From UBA1801 sp035353395 (GTDB lineage: Bacteria; Acidobacteriota; Holophagae; Holophagales; Holophagaceae), in NCBI GenBank assembly GCA_035353395.1, contig DAOPZL010000004.1:1-64000 (forward strand): a stretch of 64,000 bases of DNA, written 5' to 3'. Within the stretch, counting starts at the first letter, position 1. The number at the start of each line of letters is the position of its first letter. The position numbers were made by a program, and so were the translations under genes. Shown here one piece after another: positions 16,883-26,012 of the stretch. The notes below the pieces were generated by a model. The model was not told where the DNA came from. It did no database searches and worked only from the letters and a program-made list of their open reading frames with translations.

Positions 16883-17805
16883 CCCTTGGCTTTGAGCGAC
16901 CGGACCACCTCGGCGACCACCTGGTCCGCCTGGGCGGGATCCACCTGGCAGGTCGCCACCTGGCGGTGGCCGCCGCCCCCGTACTGCAGCATCAGCGAGC
17001 CGGCGTCGCTCAGGCAGGAGCGGTCGAGGATGCTGTGTCCCACGGAAAGGACCACGTTCCGCCGCTCCCGGCCCCAGAGCACCCGCACGGACACGTTCTG
17101 CCCAGGCCACAGGGCGTACTCGATGAAGCGGTTCCCGCTCAGGACCTCGTCGACCCCGCGCAGGTCGATGACCAGGACGTTCCCGTCCACCCGGGCATGG
17201 GCCTTCAGCATGGCCTGGTAGGCCTCCTCCTGGGCGAAGTAGCGGTCGACGCGCTCCTTCACGTCCGGGATCGCCAGGATCTCGTGGATCTTCAGCCGCC
17301 GGCAGTAGCCGATCATGTCCCTCATCAGGGCATGGTTGCTGATGCGGTAGTCCTTGAAGCGGCCGAGCCCCGTCCGGGGGTCCATGATGAAGGACAGGAG
17401 GATCCACCCCTTGGGGTCCTTGATCTCCTCCTCGGTCAGGCTCCCGCTGTCGCTCCGGTCCACGGCCTCCATCAGGCCGTTCTCGTCGAACTTCCAGAAG
17501 ACCGGCGCGCCCCCGTAGTAGTCGTAGACGACCCGCGCGCAGCTGGGGGCCCGGTACGAGGCGCCCTGGAACTCGAAGCGCTCGTTCCTGGCCAGCCGCT
17601 CCTCCTCGCTGGAGTGGTGGTCGAACCACAGCCCGCATCCAGGCACGAAGGGCACGTTGGCGAGCACGTCGTTGTCCGAGACCGGGATCTTGCCGTCCTG
17701 CATGTCCTTCGGGTGGACGAACAGGTACGCGTCGATGACCCCCTGCTCCTCAAGCAGCGCCGCGCAGGCCAGTCCGTCGAAGTCCGAACGCGTGATCAGC
17801 CTCAT
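16879..17805 (-). CDS. DHH family phosphoesterase
   Basis: A 308-residue cytoplasmic protein of the DHH/DHHA1 superfamily, which includes exopolyphosphatases, oligoribonucleases and c-di-AMP phosphodiesterases. Visible metal-site motifs are RSDFDGLACAALL at the N-terminus, the DHH of LWFDHHSSEEE, and the DHHA1-type glycine motif GGGGHRQVATCQV near the C-terminus. The substrate cannot be read from sequence. A TATGAT hexamer at 17832-17837 on the minus strand lies 26 bases before the ATG and may be the -10 box of this two-gene operon with the AraC regulator. Confidence 0.88.
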   Translation of the reverse strand: MRLITRSDFDGLACAALLEEQGVIDAYLFVHPKDMQDGKIPVSDNDVLANVPFVPGCGLWFDHHSSEEERLARNERFEFQGASYRAPSCARVVYDYYGGAPVFWKFDENGLMEAVDRSDSGSLTEEEIKDPKGWILLSFIMDPRTGLGRFKDYRISNHALMRDMIGYCRRLKIHEILAIPDVKERVDRYFAQEEAYQAMLKAHARVDGNVLVIDLRGVDEVLSGNRFIEYALWPGQNVSVRVLWGRERRNVVLSVGHSILDRSCLSDAGSLMLQYGGGGHRQVATCQVDPAQADQVVAEVVRSLKAKG

Positions 17806-17870
17806 GGCCGCCTCCAGGGAAACGTCAGTCCATCATAGTCAGGCTGCGCCGGGCTGGGGTCGCATATGCA

Positions 17871-18980
17871 TCAGGGAGCCGTGGCGGCCAGGAAACGATC
17901 GATCTCTTCCTCGGTGTTGTAGAACGAAGGGCTGACCCGGCAGCGCCCGCCGCGCAGGGAGATGGAGATGCCCCGGGCCGAGAGCCGGTCGAAGAGGGCC
18001 TGGTTGGCCTCCGGGGATCCCGCCGAGAAGGAGACGATGGCCGAGCGCTCGGCCTCCGTATCCGCCGGGGTCGCCAGGACGAATCCCCGCGCCCGGATCC
18101 CTTCCAGGAGCCGGGAAGTCAGGTCGAGGATCCGCGCGTGGATGGCGGGCACGCCGGTCTCCAGCAGCAGCTCGAGCCCGGCCGTCCAGGCGTGGAAGAG
18201 GGAATAGGACAGGGATCCGGTCTCGTAGCGGTGGGCCCCGGGCAGCCAGCGCAGCTCCGTCAGGTCGTCCTCGGCGGAATACATGCCCGGGAGGACCGGC
18301 CGGATGCGGTCCCAGAGCCCCTCGCGAACGTAGAGGTAGCCGGTCCCCGGAAGGCCCAGGAGCCACTTGAAGCCCGCCCCGGCCAGCACGTCGATGCCGT
18401 CCGCCTCCACGTCCAGGGGAACGACGCCCGCCGCCTGGATGCCGTCCACCACGAGCAGCGCGCCGCGGTCGTGGGCGAGACGGCCGAGCCGCTTCAGGTC
18501 GGTGCGGAAGCCGGTCGTGTGCCGCACCGCCGCGACCGCCACCATGCGCGTGCGCCCGTCCATGCGCCCGGCGAGGCGTTCGAGATCGACACGCATGTCC
18601 GCCCCGAGGGGCACGATCCGGACTTCCACGCCCCGCTCGCGCAGGGCGAGCCAGGGGAAGGTGTTGTTCCAGTGTTCCTCGGCGGGCACCACGACATTGT
18701 CGCCCGGGGCCCAGGCGAAACCGGCGGCCACCAGGCCCAGGCCCACGCCCGTGCTCGTGACCAGCGCGTATGCCTCCGGACTTCCCCCCAGGAGGCGGGC
18801 CAACAGCTGCCGCACTTCCTTCCGGACCGAGGGCCGCCGGTGGGGCTCCCGGGCCGCCAGGTCGAGGTATTCCTCGAGCCGCCGGCGCACCCGCAGGTTG
18901 AGCGGCGATTCCGCGGCGTTGTTCAGGAACGCGAGCTGCTCCGTGACCGGGAACAGGGAACGCAGCTTGGTCAGATCCAT
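17871..18980 (-). CDS. Class V aminotransferase / cysteine desulfurase-like PLP enzyme
   Basis: A 369-residue fold-type I PLP enzyme. FLNNAAESPL is the N-terminal substrate loop, VVDGIQAAGVVPLDV holds the cofactor Asp and Gln, and the PLP Lys is in GAGFKWLLGLPGTGYLYV. No Cys occurs in the C-terminal loop where NifS/IscS carry the catalytic Cys, so a sulfur-transfer role for ISC assembly is unlikely; an isopenicillin-N epimerase-like or selenocysteine-lyase-like activity is possible. AGGAG lies six bases before the ATG. It is followed by the DHH gene promoter region, so it may be an independent transcript. Confidence 0.85.
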   Translation of the reverse strand: MDLTKLRSLFPVTEQLAFLNNAAESPLNLRVRRRLEEYLDLAAREPHRRPSVRKEVRQLLARLLGGSPEAYALVTSTGVGLGLVAAGFAWAPGDNVVVPAEEHWNNTFPWLALRERGVEVRIVPLGADMRVDLERLAGRMDGRTRMVAVAAVRHTTGFRTDLKRLGRLAHDRGALLVVDGIQAAGVVPLDVEADGIDVLAGAGFKWLLGLPGTGYLYVREGLWDRIRPVLPGMYSAEDDLTELRWLPGAHRYETGSLSYSLFHAWTAGLELLLETGVPAIHARILDLTSRLLEGIRARGFVLATPADTEAERSAIVSFSAGSPEANQALFDRLSARGISISLRGGRCRVSPSFYNTEEEIDRFLAATAP

Positions 18981-19171
18981 GTCCTTCTCCTGGGGGGTGC
19001 GCCGTCCCACATGCTGTTGCGATGCGTGGATTCGGCGGGGGATTCGTTGTAGTTTATCGTCATTCGTCCCTGGATGATTCCGGGGTTCCGGAAAGGGGAT
19101 TCCATGACCTGGGCTGTGAGCGCCATCGTCGAGCGCCGAGGGCGTGTCGTTCGCGGCCGCTGAGGGGTCCC

Positions 19172-20377
19172 GTGGCAGAGCACCTGTATCCCGGCGGCCA
19201 GGATCTTTCCGAGAACGAATGGAGGGAAAGGATCCTCCTCTGCTTCGAGGCGCTGAGGAGCCAGCAGGCCCCCCTCTTCCTCGAGACCCTGGAGGGGGTC
19301 CTGGTGGAGGGCCGGATCGAGAGCCTCGACCCACTCAAGGGCCGGATGGTCGTGAGCGTTCCCCAGGCTCCCTCCGCAGGCATGGGCGCGGACGACGACG
19401 TGCGGCTGTCCTTCCGCATGCACGAGTCGCGCTGGGGAGGCCTGGCGAGGGTCCACTACCACAACGACCGCCGGAACCGCTTCACCGTCATCCTGCCGAA
19501 GCGCCTGGATCCCGGGGAGCGCCGGAGGGAGCCCAGGCTGCTCCTGGATGCTTCGGAGAACATCAAGGCCGTCTTCGTGCCCGCGGGATCGCACCATCTC
19601 CGGGTGACCGGCCGCCTGTCCAGCCTCTCGGCCGGGGGCCTCCGCCTCGCGGTGGAGGAAGCCGTGGACACGGCCCTGCGGCGCGACGTGGATCCCTGCG
19701 CCCTCGCGCTGGAGGAGCACCAGATCCTGGACTCCGTGCTCATCCTGGGCCTGCGCGACGAGCCCCTGGAGGTCCAGGGCATCGTGCTGGAGGTGGATCC
19801 CCAGCCCCTGGGCCCGGTCCTGGCGGTCCGGTTCAGGACCTTGCCCCCGGAGGACCTAGCGTTCCTTCAGGGGGTCATCGCCGAGAGAACCCGCGCGCGC
19901 CCGGCCGCGGCTTCTCCCGAGCCCCAGGGGGGACCTGAACCTTCAGCCGGTCCGGAGCTCCAGATGCCGCCTCCGGATCAGGCGGACCCCCGCGTCAAGC
20001 GCTTCAGGACCCTGGCACTCGTCATGCCCCAGGGACAGGAACGAGAGGCCTTGCGCACCTTCCTGGCCACCCGGGGCTTCACCCGGGTGCTGCCCGCCGG
20101 GACGCTCCCGGAGGTGGCCGCCATGGCGCGGAAGTCGCCGCCGGACACGTTCCTGGTGGACTGGCCCGACGCCGCCGCGCCGGAGCTGGACATCGCGCTG
20201 TTCCTGGGGCGGCATCCCTTCCCCAGCCCGCCCCGGATCATCCTGGCCTGCACCCACGCCACCCCGCAGCTCATGCGCGAGGCCAACCGGCTCGGCGTCT
20301 CCCACGTGCTGGTGAAGCCCTACGCCCTGGACGAGGCGTTCGAGAACCTGCTGCTTCAGCACCTGGGCGGCGAGTAG
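19172..20377 (+). CDS. PilZ domain protein with C-terminal degenerate receiver domain
   Basis: A 401-residue product if translation starts at GTG 19172, which follows GAGGGG. The first 100 residues resemble a YcgR-type N-terminal beta domain. The PilZ segment has Arg-rich ERRREPRLLL and SSLSAGGLRLAV, matching the RxxxR and (D/N)xSxxG c-di-GMP motifs except that Ser replaces the Asp/Asn. After a Pro-rich linker, the last 120 residues look like a receiver: FLVDWPD keeps an Asp at the phosphorylation site and VLVKPYALDEAF keeps the Lys, but the N-terminal acidic pair is replaced (LALVMPQGQ). It probably links c-di-GMP to a protein partner. Another in-frame ATG at 19022 would add a poorly conserved Arg-rich stretch. 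Confidence 0.75.
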   Translation: MAEHLYPGGQDLSENEWRERILLCFEALRSQQAPLFLETLEGVLVEGRIESLDPLKGRMVVSVPQAPSAGMGADDDVRLSFRMHESRWGGLARVHYHNDRRNRFTVILPKRLDPGERRREPRLLLDASENIKAVFVPAGSHHLRVTGRLSSLSAGGLRLAVEEAVDTALRRDVDPCALALEEHQILDSVLILGLRDEPLEVQGIVLEVDPQPLGPVLAVRFRTLPPEDLAFLQGVIAERTRARPAAASPEPQGGPEPSAGPELQMPPPDQADPRVKRFRTLALVMPQGQEREALRTFLATRGFTRVLPAGTLPEVAAMARKSPPDTFLVDWPDAAAPELDIALFLGRHPFPSPPRIILACTHATPQLMREANRLGVSHVLVKPYALDEAFENLLLQHLGGE

Positions 20378-20382
20378 GTCCG

Positions 20383-21219
20383 TCAGGCGGGCCGGCCCGC
20401 CGGGTCCTCGAGCGCGCCCTGGCGCGCCGTCCGCCAGAGGGCCTGGAGCTGGTCCAGCAGGGCCCCGAAGGCGTCCAGGCGCATGGCGTTGGGACCATCG
20501 CAGAAGGCCTTGTCCGGATTGTCGTGCACCTCGAAGAAGAAGCCGTCCACGGCGGTGGCCGCAGCCCGGGCCAGGGTGGGGATCATCTCCCGGACGCCTC
20601 CCGTCGCATGGCCCAGGGCTCCGGGCTTCTGCACGCTGTGGGTGGCGTCGAAGACGACCGGGCAGCCCGTGCGGCGCAGGTGGGGAAAACTCTGGAAGTC
20701 CACGACGAGACTGCCGTAGCCGAAGCTCGCCCCGCGCTCCGTGACCCACACGGGCCCAGCCAGGGGCTCGCTGCGCAGCTTCTCGACGCTGTTCCGCAGG
20801 TCCCAGGGCGCCAGGAACTGCCCCTTCTTGAGGTTCACGGGATGACCGGTCGCGGCGGCCGCCAGGAGCAGGTCCGTCTGCCGGCAGAGGAACGCGGGGA
20901 TCTGCAGCACGTCCACGGACCGGGCCACCAGGGCGCACTGTCCGGGCTCGTGGACGTCCGTCAGCACCGGGACGCCCAGGCGCTGGCGCACCTCCGCCAG
21001 GATGTCCAGGCCCTCCTCCATAGCCACGCCCCGGTAGCTGGCGAGGGAGGTGCGGTTGGCCTTGTCGAAGCTGGCCTTGAAGATGAAGGGAATCCCGCGG
21101 CTCTCCGCCAGGTCCCGCAGGCTCGAAGCCATGAAGTGCGTGTGCTCCCTGGACTCGATGACGCAGGGCCCGGCGATGAGGAAGAAGCTCTGTTCGGTGA
21201 AGGGCTGCCTGAAATCCAT
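20383..21219 (-). CDS. kdsA: 3-deoxy-8-phosphooctulonate synthase (KDO-8-P synthase)
   Basis: A 278-residue enzyme that condenses phosphoenolpyruvate with arabinose 5-phosphate to make KDO-8-phosphate for the lipopolysaccharide inner core. Conserved segments are LIAGPCVIES, KASFDKANRTS, VLTDVHEP, PAFLCRQTDLL, VNLKKGQFLAPWD, FDATHSVQKPG and FFEVHDNPDKAFCDGPN. The Cys of GPCVIES and the His/Asp metal ligands suggest the metal-dependent class. Its presence is the clearest sign of an LPS-bearing outer membrane. It is convergent with the PilZ gene, only five bases apart at the 3' ends. Confidence 0.96.
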   Translation of the reverse strand: MDFRQPFTEQSFFLIAGPCVIESREHTHFMASSLRDLAESRGIPFIFKASFDKANRTSLASYRGVAMEEGLDILAEVRQRLGVPVLTDVHEPGQCALVARSVDVLQIPAFLCRQTDLLLAAAATGHPVNLKKGQFLAPWDLRNSVEKLRSEPLAGPVWVTERGASFGYGSLVVDFQSFPHLRRTGCPVVFDATHSVQKPGALGHATGGVREMIPTLARAAATAVDGFFFEVHDNPDKAFCDGPNAMRLDAFGALLDQLQALWRTARQGALEDPAGRPA

Positions 21220-21516
21220 GGGTGACCTCGACCAGATTGTAATCGCGGCTCGGTTCCCTCCCCAGGCCCCGGACCGGATTTTGCCACTTCGTATTGTCCT
21301 CCGGGCCGGGGGATCCGGGGTGCGGCGGGGGAGGACCGGGGAGCGGCACCGTCCCGATGGCGATTTCCGCCCCCCGTGCGAGGGCGCCCTCCCCCTCCTG
21401 CCGGAGGTGACCCCGGGAGAAAAGTTCTAAACATTTTTCCAGAATGTAACCAAAATCATATGCGAATGGATATATCTGTATCCTGCTTGATTTTCTTCGA
21501 CCCTGGATGGAAAACG
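21220..21516. other. Divergent promoter region between kdsA and the Lrp-type regulator
   Basis: This 297-base gap has no gene I can support. On the minus strand TACAAT (21236-21241) is a good -10 candidate 17 bases before the kdsA ATG. The regulator side, from about 21420, becomes AT-rich, with ACATT (21431-21435) and AATGT (21443-21447) in an inverted repeat that could be an Lrp-family autoregulatory site. Confidence 0.4.
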
Positions 21517-22026
21517 ATGACGAAGCTCCTCATGAACGATGACCTCAACCGCCGGCTGGTGGTGATCCTCCAGCAGGAAGGCCGCATCAGCCATGCGGAA
21601 CTGGCGGAACGCCTCGGTGTGAGCCGCCCCACGGTCATCGACCGTGTGAAGCGCCTGGAAGCCGAGGGGATCATCCAGGGCTACAGTGCCCGGGTGAGTC
21701 CGGCCTCGGTCCAGAAGCCCAACGTGTGCTTCGTGGCCGTCCGGCACCGGACCGGCGACGACGACGCCCTGGAGCGGGAGTTCCTCAAGGCCCTCCAGGA
21801 CGAACCGGACGTCCTGGAGGCCTACACCGTGGCCGGCGAGGACTGCCTCATGCTGAAGATCGTGGCCGACACCCCGACCGGGGTCCACGACCGGCTCAAG
21901 CGGATCCGCTCCCTGGCCGACCAGGTCACCACGCGCACCACCTTCGTGCTCCGCACCCACTTCGTGAAGCCGGGCCCCAATCCGTTCCCCTTCGAGCTCC
22001 AGGCCTCCCAGAGGCGCAAGGGCTGA
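21517..22026 (+). CDS. Lrp/AsnC family transcriptional regulator
   Basis: A 169-residue regulator with an N-terminal AsnC-type HTH (about 23-48: ISHAELAERLGVSRPTVIDRV) and a C-terminal RAM ligand-binding domain (about 65-150; VLEAYTVAGEDCLMLKIVAD is the typical beta-alpha-beta edge). Members sense amino acids and control transport or metabolism. Start at ATG 21517 is chosen over upstream AT-rich frames; ATG 21532 is also possible. The EamA exporter gene starts 53 bases downstream, which suggests the regulator controls amino acid or metabolite export. Confidence 0.9.
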   Translation: MTKLLMNDDLNRRLVVILQQEGRISHAELAERLGVSRPTVIDRVKRLEAEGIIQGYSARVSPASVQKPNVCFVAVRHRTGDDDALEREFLKALQDEPDVLEAYTVAGEDCLMLKIVADTPTGVHDRLKRIRSLADQVTTRTTFVLRTHFVKPGPNPFPFELQASQRRKG

Positions 22027-22078
22027 CGCGGACGCGGCCCCCGGACGGCCCGTGGATAATGGTCCCGGAGGTTCGCGC

Positions 22079-22957
22079 ATGAAGGCCTGGTTCGCCTACT
22101 TGATCGTGGCGCTCGTCTGGGGCTCCACCTATTTCGCCATCGCGCTGGGGATCGGCTCCTTCCAGACCTTCGGGATGGTGGCATCCCGCTACCTGGCGGG
22201 AGGCTGCCTGGCCCTGCTGCTGGGCCGCATCGCCGGCGAGGCCGCGCCTTCGAAGGGGGACATCCCCCATCTGGCGTTCCAGGGATTCCTGCTCCTCACG
22301 CTCTCCAACGCGCTCGTCACCTGGGCCGAAAGCTCCGTCAGCAGCGGGGCCGCCGCCGTCCTGTGCTCCACCAGCCCGCTCTGGTACGCCATCCTGGGCC
22401 GGGAGAAGCTGGGCGCCCGTGCCTGGCTCGGGCTGGCGCTCGGGCTGGCCGGGGTGGGCGTCCTGATCCTCGCCCGGTCCGGCCCCCAGACCCTCGGCCT
22501 CCCCGGCGTCTGCGCCATCATGCTGGCCGTCGTCCTCTGGGTCTACGGCACGCTCCACGGACGCAGGCACGTCAAGGGCCATGGGCTCTTCGGGCAGGTG
22601 GGAGTGCAGATGCTCGCCGGAGGCGCGCTGGCCCTCCTCCTGGTCCCGTTCACGGGAGGCTTCCTGCACTCGCCCCTGACCTGGCGGGCCGGCCTCGCGG
22701 TGGGCTACCTCACGATCTTCGGTTCCCTGGTGGCCTACAGCGCCTTCATCTACATCTCCAAGGTCTGGCCGCCCACGAAGATGAGCACCTACGTCTACAT
22801 CAACCCGGTCGTGGCGGTGCTCCTGGGCTGCCTCTTCATCGGGGAGCCGTTCAACCTCCTCATGGGCCTCGGCATGGGGATCATCCTGCTGGGGGTGGCC
22901 CTGCTCCAGACCGCCCGGCCGGCCGCCTCCGGAAGCGGCGCCTGCGCTACGGAGTAG
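22079..22957 (+). CDS. EamA/DMT family transporter
   Basis: A 292-residue inner-membrane protein with ten predicted transmembrane helices in two EamA repeats. The first repeat starts with FAYLIVALVWGSTYFAI, and the second around VCAIMLAVVLWVYGTLHGRR. PVVAVLLGCLFIGEPFN is the typical conserved loop before helix 10. The family exports amino acids or metabolites. CGGAGG lies seven bases before the ATG. It probably shares a transcript with the Lrp-type regulator. The last 11 bases overlap the 3' end of the DUF3999 gene on the other strand. Confidence 0.9.
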   Translation: MKAWFAYLIVALVWGSTYFAIALGIGSFQTFGMVASRYLAGGCLALLLGRIAGEAAPSKGDIPHLAFQGFLLLTLSNALVTWAESSVSSGAAAVLCSTSPLWYAILGREKLGARAWLGLALGLAGVGVLILARSGPQTLGLPGVCAIMLAVVLWVYGTLHGRRHVKGHGLFGQVGVQMLAGGALALLLVPFTGGFLHSPLTWRAGLAVGYLTIFGSLVAYSAFIYISKVWPPTKMSTYVYINPVVAVLLGCLFIGEPFNLLMGLGMGIILLGVALLQTARPAASGSGACATE

Positions 22958-24197
22958 GCCCCGGTCCCTTCAGCAGCTTCCACGCGAAGAGGCCGAGGAG
23001 GAGCGCCGCCGTCCCGGCCGCCCAGGCGAGCCAGGGCCGCGTGCGCTCGGCCCCCTGGACCAGGACGGGAAGGCCGTGGGGATCGGCCTCTCCGGGGCCG
23101 AGCCGGAGCGCCTCCCTGGAATAGACGGCCCGGCTGGAGTCCGACAGGGCCGCGAGGCTGCCCGGAGCCCGCTTCACCCGGCCGCCCACGTGGAGGAAGT
23201 AGGCCTTGCCCGCCTCCGCCGGGAAGAGCAGGACCTCCCGGTGGACGAGCAGCCTCGCCGCGTCCAGGCGCGCCCCCTCGGGAAGGCTCAGGGTCAGCCG
23301 GTCCGCCGTCACGGGGCCCAGGGACACGCGGGTCGCCTTCGTGGCGAGGGCGGGCAGGTTCCAGACGAGGCCTTCGGAGGGAACCCAGGTCTCCTGGGCC
23401 TGGCGCCTCCCTTCTCCGGCGGAGGGTGCCGTGAAGTGCGGCCGGATCGGGGCCGTCGGGGGCTTGAGCTGAAGGTCCGCGCCCACGATGCGCTGGGAGG
23501 AGCTCAGGTCCAGGCGCCACGCCTCGCGCCCCTCCTTCGGCCCCAGGTCTTCCAGCCTCGGCGACAGGACTTCGTCGGCCTGGAATTCCTCCGGACGGGT
23601 GCTGGCGGTGACCTTCACGCCCGCGATCCTCGGAGCCGCGCCCTGGGTGGCGACCAGGGTCACCCGGTAGGTCTCCGCATCCCAGGGAACGTAGAAGCCG
23701 CGCGTTCCGCCGGGCTCTCCGAGGTCGAACACATGGATGGGCGATTCCCGTTCCAGGCGCAGGAACGCGCTGCCCGGCAGCCGGCGGTCCACCTCCACCC
23801 GGCACACCCAGGGCGCCGCGCCCTGCAGGTCGAGGTCCACCCGCAGGTGCTCGCGGTCCCTCACCTGCCAGCCCTCGGGGAACCTCAGCCCGAACTCGGC
23901 CGTGGGCCGACCTTGGCCGTCCCGGCCCATCAGGAGGCCCGAGACTTCCAGCCTTTGCGGCCGCCACAGCCCTTCCCGCTCCACCTCGAAGGGGACCGGC
24001 ACGCCCTCGGCATCCCCCAGCCAGAGGTCCGGATAGGCCCTCTGGGCCTCCGCGTCGAGAGGAAGGCGCGCCCAGCCGCTGGCGGCTGGACGGCTCACAG
24101 GCTTCCGGGCCAGGCCGGAGCGGTCCTCCTTCGGCGCGCAGGCAAGCAGCAGCGCCGCCAGGATTCCGGGCACGATCCCGCGCAGGAACAGGTTCAT
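22947..24197 (-). CDS. DUF3999 family lipoprotein
   Basis: A 416-residue protein with a lipoprotein signal (lipobox LLAC, lipidated Cys at residue 20), a long beta-rich periplasmic region, and a C-terminal transmembrane helix (WLAWAAGTAALLLGLFAW) followed by a short basic tail. The order and neighbour match DUF3999, which is habitually encoded beside DUF2339 proteins. Its function is unknown. The ATG overlaps the DUF2339 stop by ATGA, so both are translationally coupled and probably act as one envelope complex. Confidence 0.82.
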   Translation of the reverse strand: MNLFLRGIVPGILAALLLACAPKEDRSGLARKPVSRPAASGWARLPLDAEAQRAYPDLWLGDAEGVPVPFEVEREGLWRPQRLEVSGLLMGRDGQGRPTAEFGLRFPEGWQVRDREHLRVDLDLQGAAPWVCRVEVDRRLPGSAFLRLERESPIHVFDLGEPGGTRGFYVPWDAETYRVTLVATQGAAPRIAGVKVTASTRPEEFQADEVLSPRLEDLGPKEGREAWRLDLSSSQRIVGADLQLKPPTAPIRPHFTAPSAGEGRRQAQETWVPSEGLVWNLPALATKATRVSLGPVTADRLTLSLPEGARLDAARLLVHREVLLFPAEAGKAYFLHVGGRVKRAPGSLAALSDSSRAVYSREALRLGPGEADPHGLPVLVQGAERTRPWLAWAAGTAALLLGLFAWKLLKGPGPTP

Positions 24198-25945
24198 TCC
24201 GTCTCCCTCCGCTTCAGCCTCGCGCGGTTGGCCACGAGGGCCGCCGCGAGGAGGATGGCCCCCACGCCCAGGAAGGCCAGGGCCCGGAGGGGCGTCGTGG
24301 CGCCGGCCAGATCCACGGCGATGAGCTTGGCGCTCGCGGTCCCCAGCCAGGCGTAGCCCGCGACGGCCAGGCCGAGCCGCACCGGGGGCCGCTCCTCCGC
24401 GAGGCTCCCGAGCCACTGGAGCGCGCCGCTCAGGGCCCAGGCCAGGGTGACCGCCACGGACGCGGCCCAGCCGGTGCCTCCGGCATATCGCACCGCGCGT
24501 CCCAGCTCGACGGCCAGGGCCACGTTGGCGACAATTTCCAGGGCCAGGACGGCGGCGACGCTCGTCCTGCGGCCCCGGCGCGCCAGGAGGCCCCAGGCGG
24601 CGACCGCGAAGGCGGCTTCGGCGAAGTTGCGGTTCAGGACCGGGATCGGCACCTCGGCTCGATCGATCCAGTCCAGGGTGTGGACCGACCAGCGGAGGGA
24701 GGCGGCGGCGGCCATGCCCAGGGCCAGGACCAGCAGCGCCCTCGCTTCGTCCGCCTCCCAGTCCCGATGCTCCTCTGCGTAGATCGTCGCCCAGGCCAGG
24801 CCCAGGGCGAAGAGGCTCCACAGGGGCCCCACCCACTGCCAGTCCAGGGCCACGGGGACCGCGACCGCCAGGAGCCCCGCCGCCAGGACCAGCAGCCCGA
24901 GGTCGGCCTGCCGTCCCCCCAGGCGCCCTCTCAGGGGCTTCACCAGGAGCAGGTTCGCCAGGGCCAGGGCGAGCACCGGGGCGGCGAACCACGCCTGCGT
25001 CCAGGCCGCCCGCTTCCACAGCCCCCACCCGAGGCTGGTGGCGGCCAGGGTGGCCAGGAACCAGAGGATCGTCGGGGTGGCCGGCCGGTCCTCGCCCTGC
25101 CCCGGCAGCCAGATCCACAGTCCTGCCAGGATGTAGTGGAGCAGGAGGAGCCCCAGGAGGGCCGGCGCGTCGGCGGGACGGGGCCCGGAGACGAGGATCC
25201 CGGCGAGCAGGAGCCAGGCGCCCCCGAGGGCCAGCCAGCGGGTCACGCACCATCGCGCCCCGGCCTTGGCGAGGTAGGGGACGGACAGGGCCGCGGCCAT
25301 GAGCACGGCGAGGTAGACCGCGAGGGCCACTTCGTGATGCCCGCCCTCGCTGAAGAGGAGGGGCGCGAGCAGGCCCGCCGCCAGGGCCACGCACAGCGCC
25401 GCGCCGGACCGGACCCGGGCCGCGAGGGCTCCCGCCAGGACGACCGAAAGGGCGGAACCGGCCAGGCCGATGACCGGGGGGAAGAAGTCGTATTCGAAGG
25501 CGCCCCAGCGGAAGGAGAACATCAAGGTGCCGAGCCCCGCCAGGAGCAGGCAGACGCCCAGCTTCGGGCTGCTCCCGAGCATGAGCTTCGCGGCCGCCAG
25601 CGCCAGCGCCCCGCCCACGCCCAGGCCCATCAGGAACCGCATCTCGGGCCCGATCCATCCCCGCTCGATGGACCAGTAGAGGAAGAAGACGGCGCCCACG
25701 AGGAAGATGCCCGCGCCGGCTCCCGCGATGTAGAGGATCGGGTTCAGGGGCTTGCGGGGCGGCCTGGCCGCGCGCGGACGGGCGGGGAGCGGCGGAGGAG
25801 GCGCGGCGGGGCGGGACGCGGGGGCGACCGGAAGCCCGGCGCCCCCCGGGCCCTCCGCCCGCCCGGCCAGCCGGGCCACCTGGGCCTCGAGCCGGGATAG
25901 TCGTTCCTGGAGATCCTGGATGGGGTCCTTCGCGGCGTCGGTCAT
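24194..25945 (-). CDS. DUF2339 polytopic membrane protein
   Basis: A 583-residue inner-membrane protein. The N-terminal 30 residues form a short coiled coil (LQERLSRLEAQVARLAG), followed by an Ala/Pro-rich linker and more than fifteen hydrophobic segments up to a basic C-terminus. This is the DUF2339 layout. No catalytic motif is visible. The minus-strand hexamer TATCAT (25966-25971), 20 bases before the ATG, is a likely -10 box. The divergent NFACT gene begins only 67 bases away. Confidence 0.85.
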   Translation of the reverse strand: MTDAAKDPIQDLQERLSRLEAQVARLAGRAEGPGGAGLPVAPASRPAAPPPPLPARPRAARPPRKPLNPILYIAGAGAGIFLVGAVFFLYWSIERGWIGPEMRFLMGLGVGGALALAAAKLMLGSSPKLGVCLLLAGLGTLMFSFRWGAFEYDFFPPVIGLAGSALSVVLAGALAARVRSGAALCVALAAGLLAPLLFSEGGHHEVALAVYLAVLMAAALSVPYLAKAGARWCVTRWLALGGAWLLLAGILVSGPRPADAPALLGLLLLHYILAGLWIWLPGQGEDRPATPTILWFLATLAATSLGWGLWKRAAWTQAWFAAPVLALALANLLLVKPLRGRLGGRQADLGLLVLAAGLLAVAVPVALDWQWVGPLWSLFALGLAWATIYAEEHRDWEADEARALLVLALGMAAAASLRWSVHTLDWIDRAEVPIPVLNRNFAEAAFAVAAWGLLARRGRRTSVAAVLALEIVANVALAVELGRAVRYAGGTGWAASVAVTLAWALSGALQWLGSLAEERPPVRLGLAVAGYAWLGTASAKLIAVDLAGATTPLRALAFLGVGAILLAAALVANRARLKRRETE

Positions 25946-26012
25946 GGGGTGTCCGGAATCGGGACATGATAGCGGCTTCGAGCCCTCTCCGCCTCACGGC
26001 TATCCTGTATCC

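Noticed and set aside
17871..18980. IscS/NifS cysteine desulfurase for iron-sulfur assembly
   Set aside because: No catalytic Cys is present in the expected C-terminal loop, and no scaffold gene is nearby.
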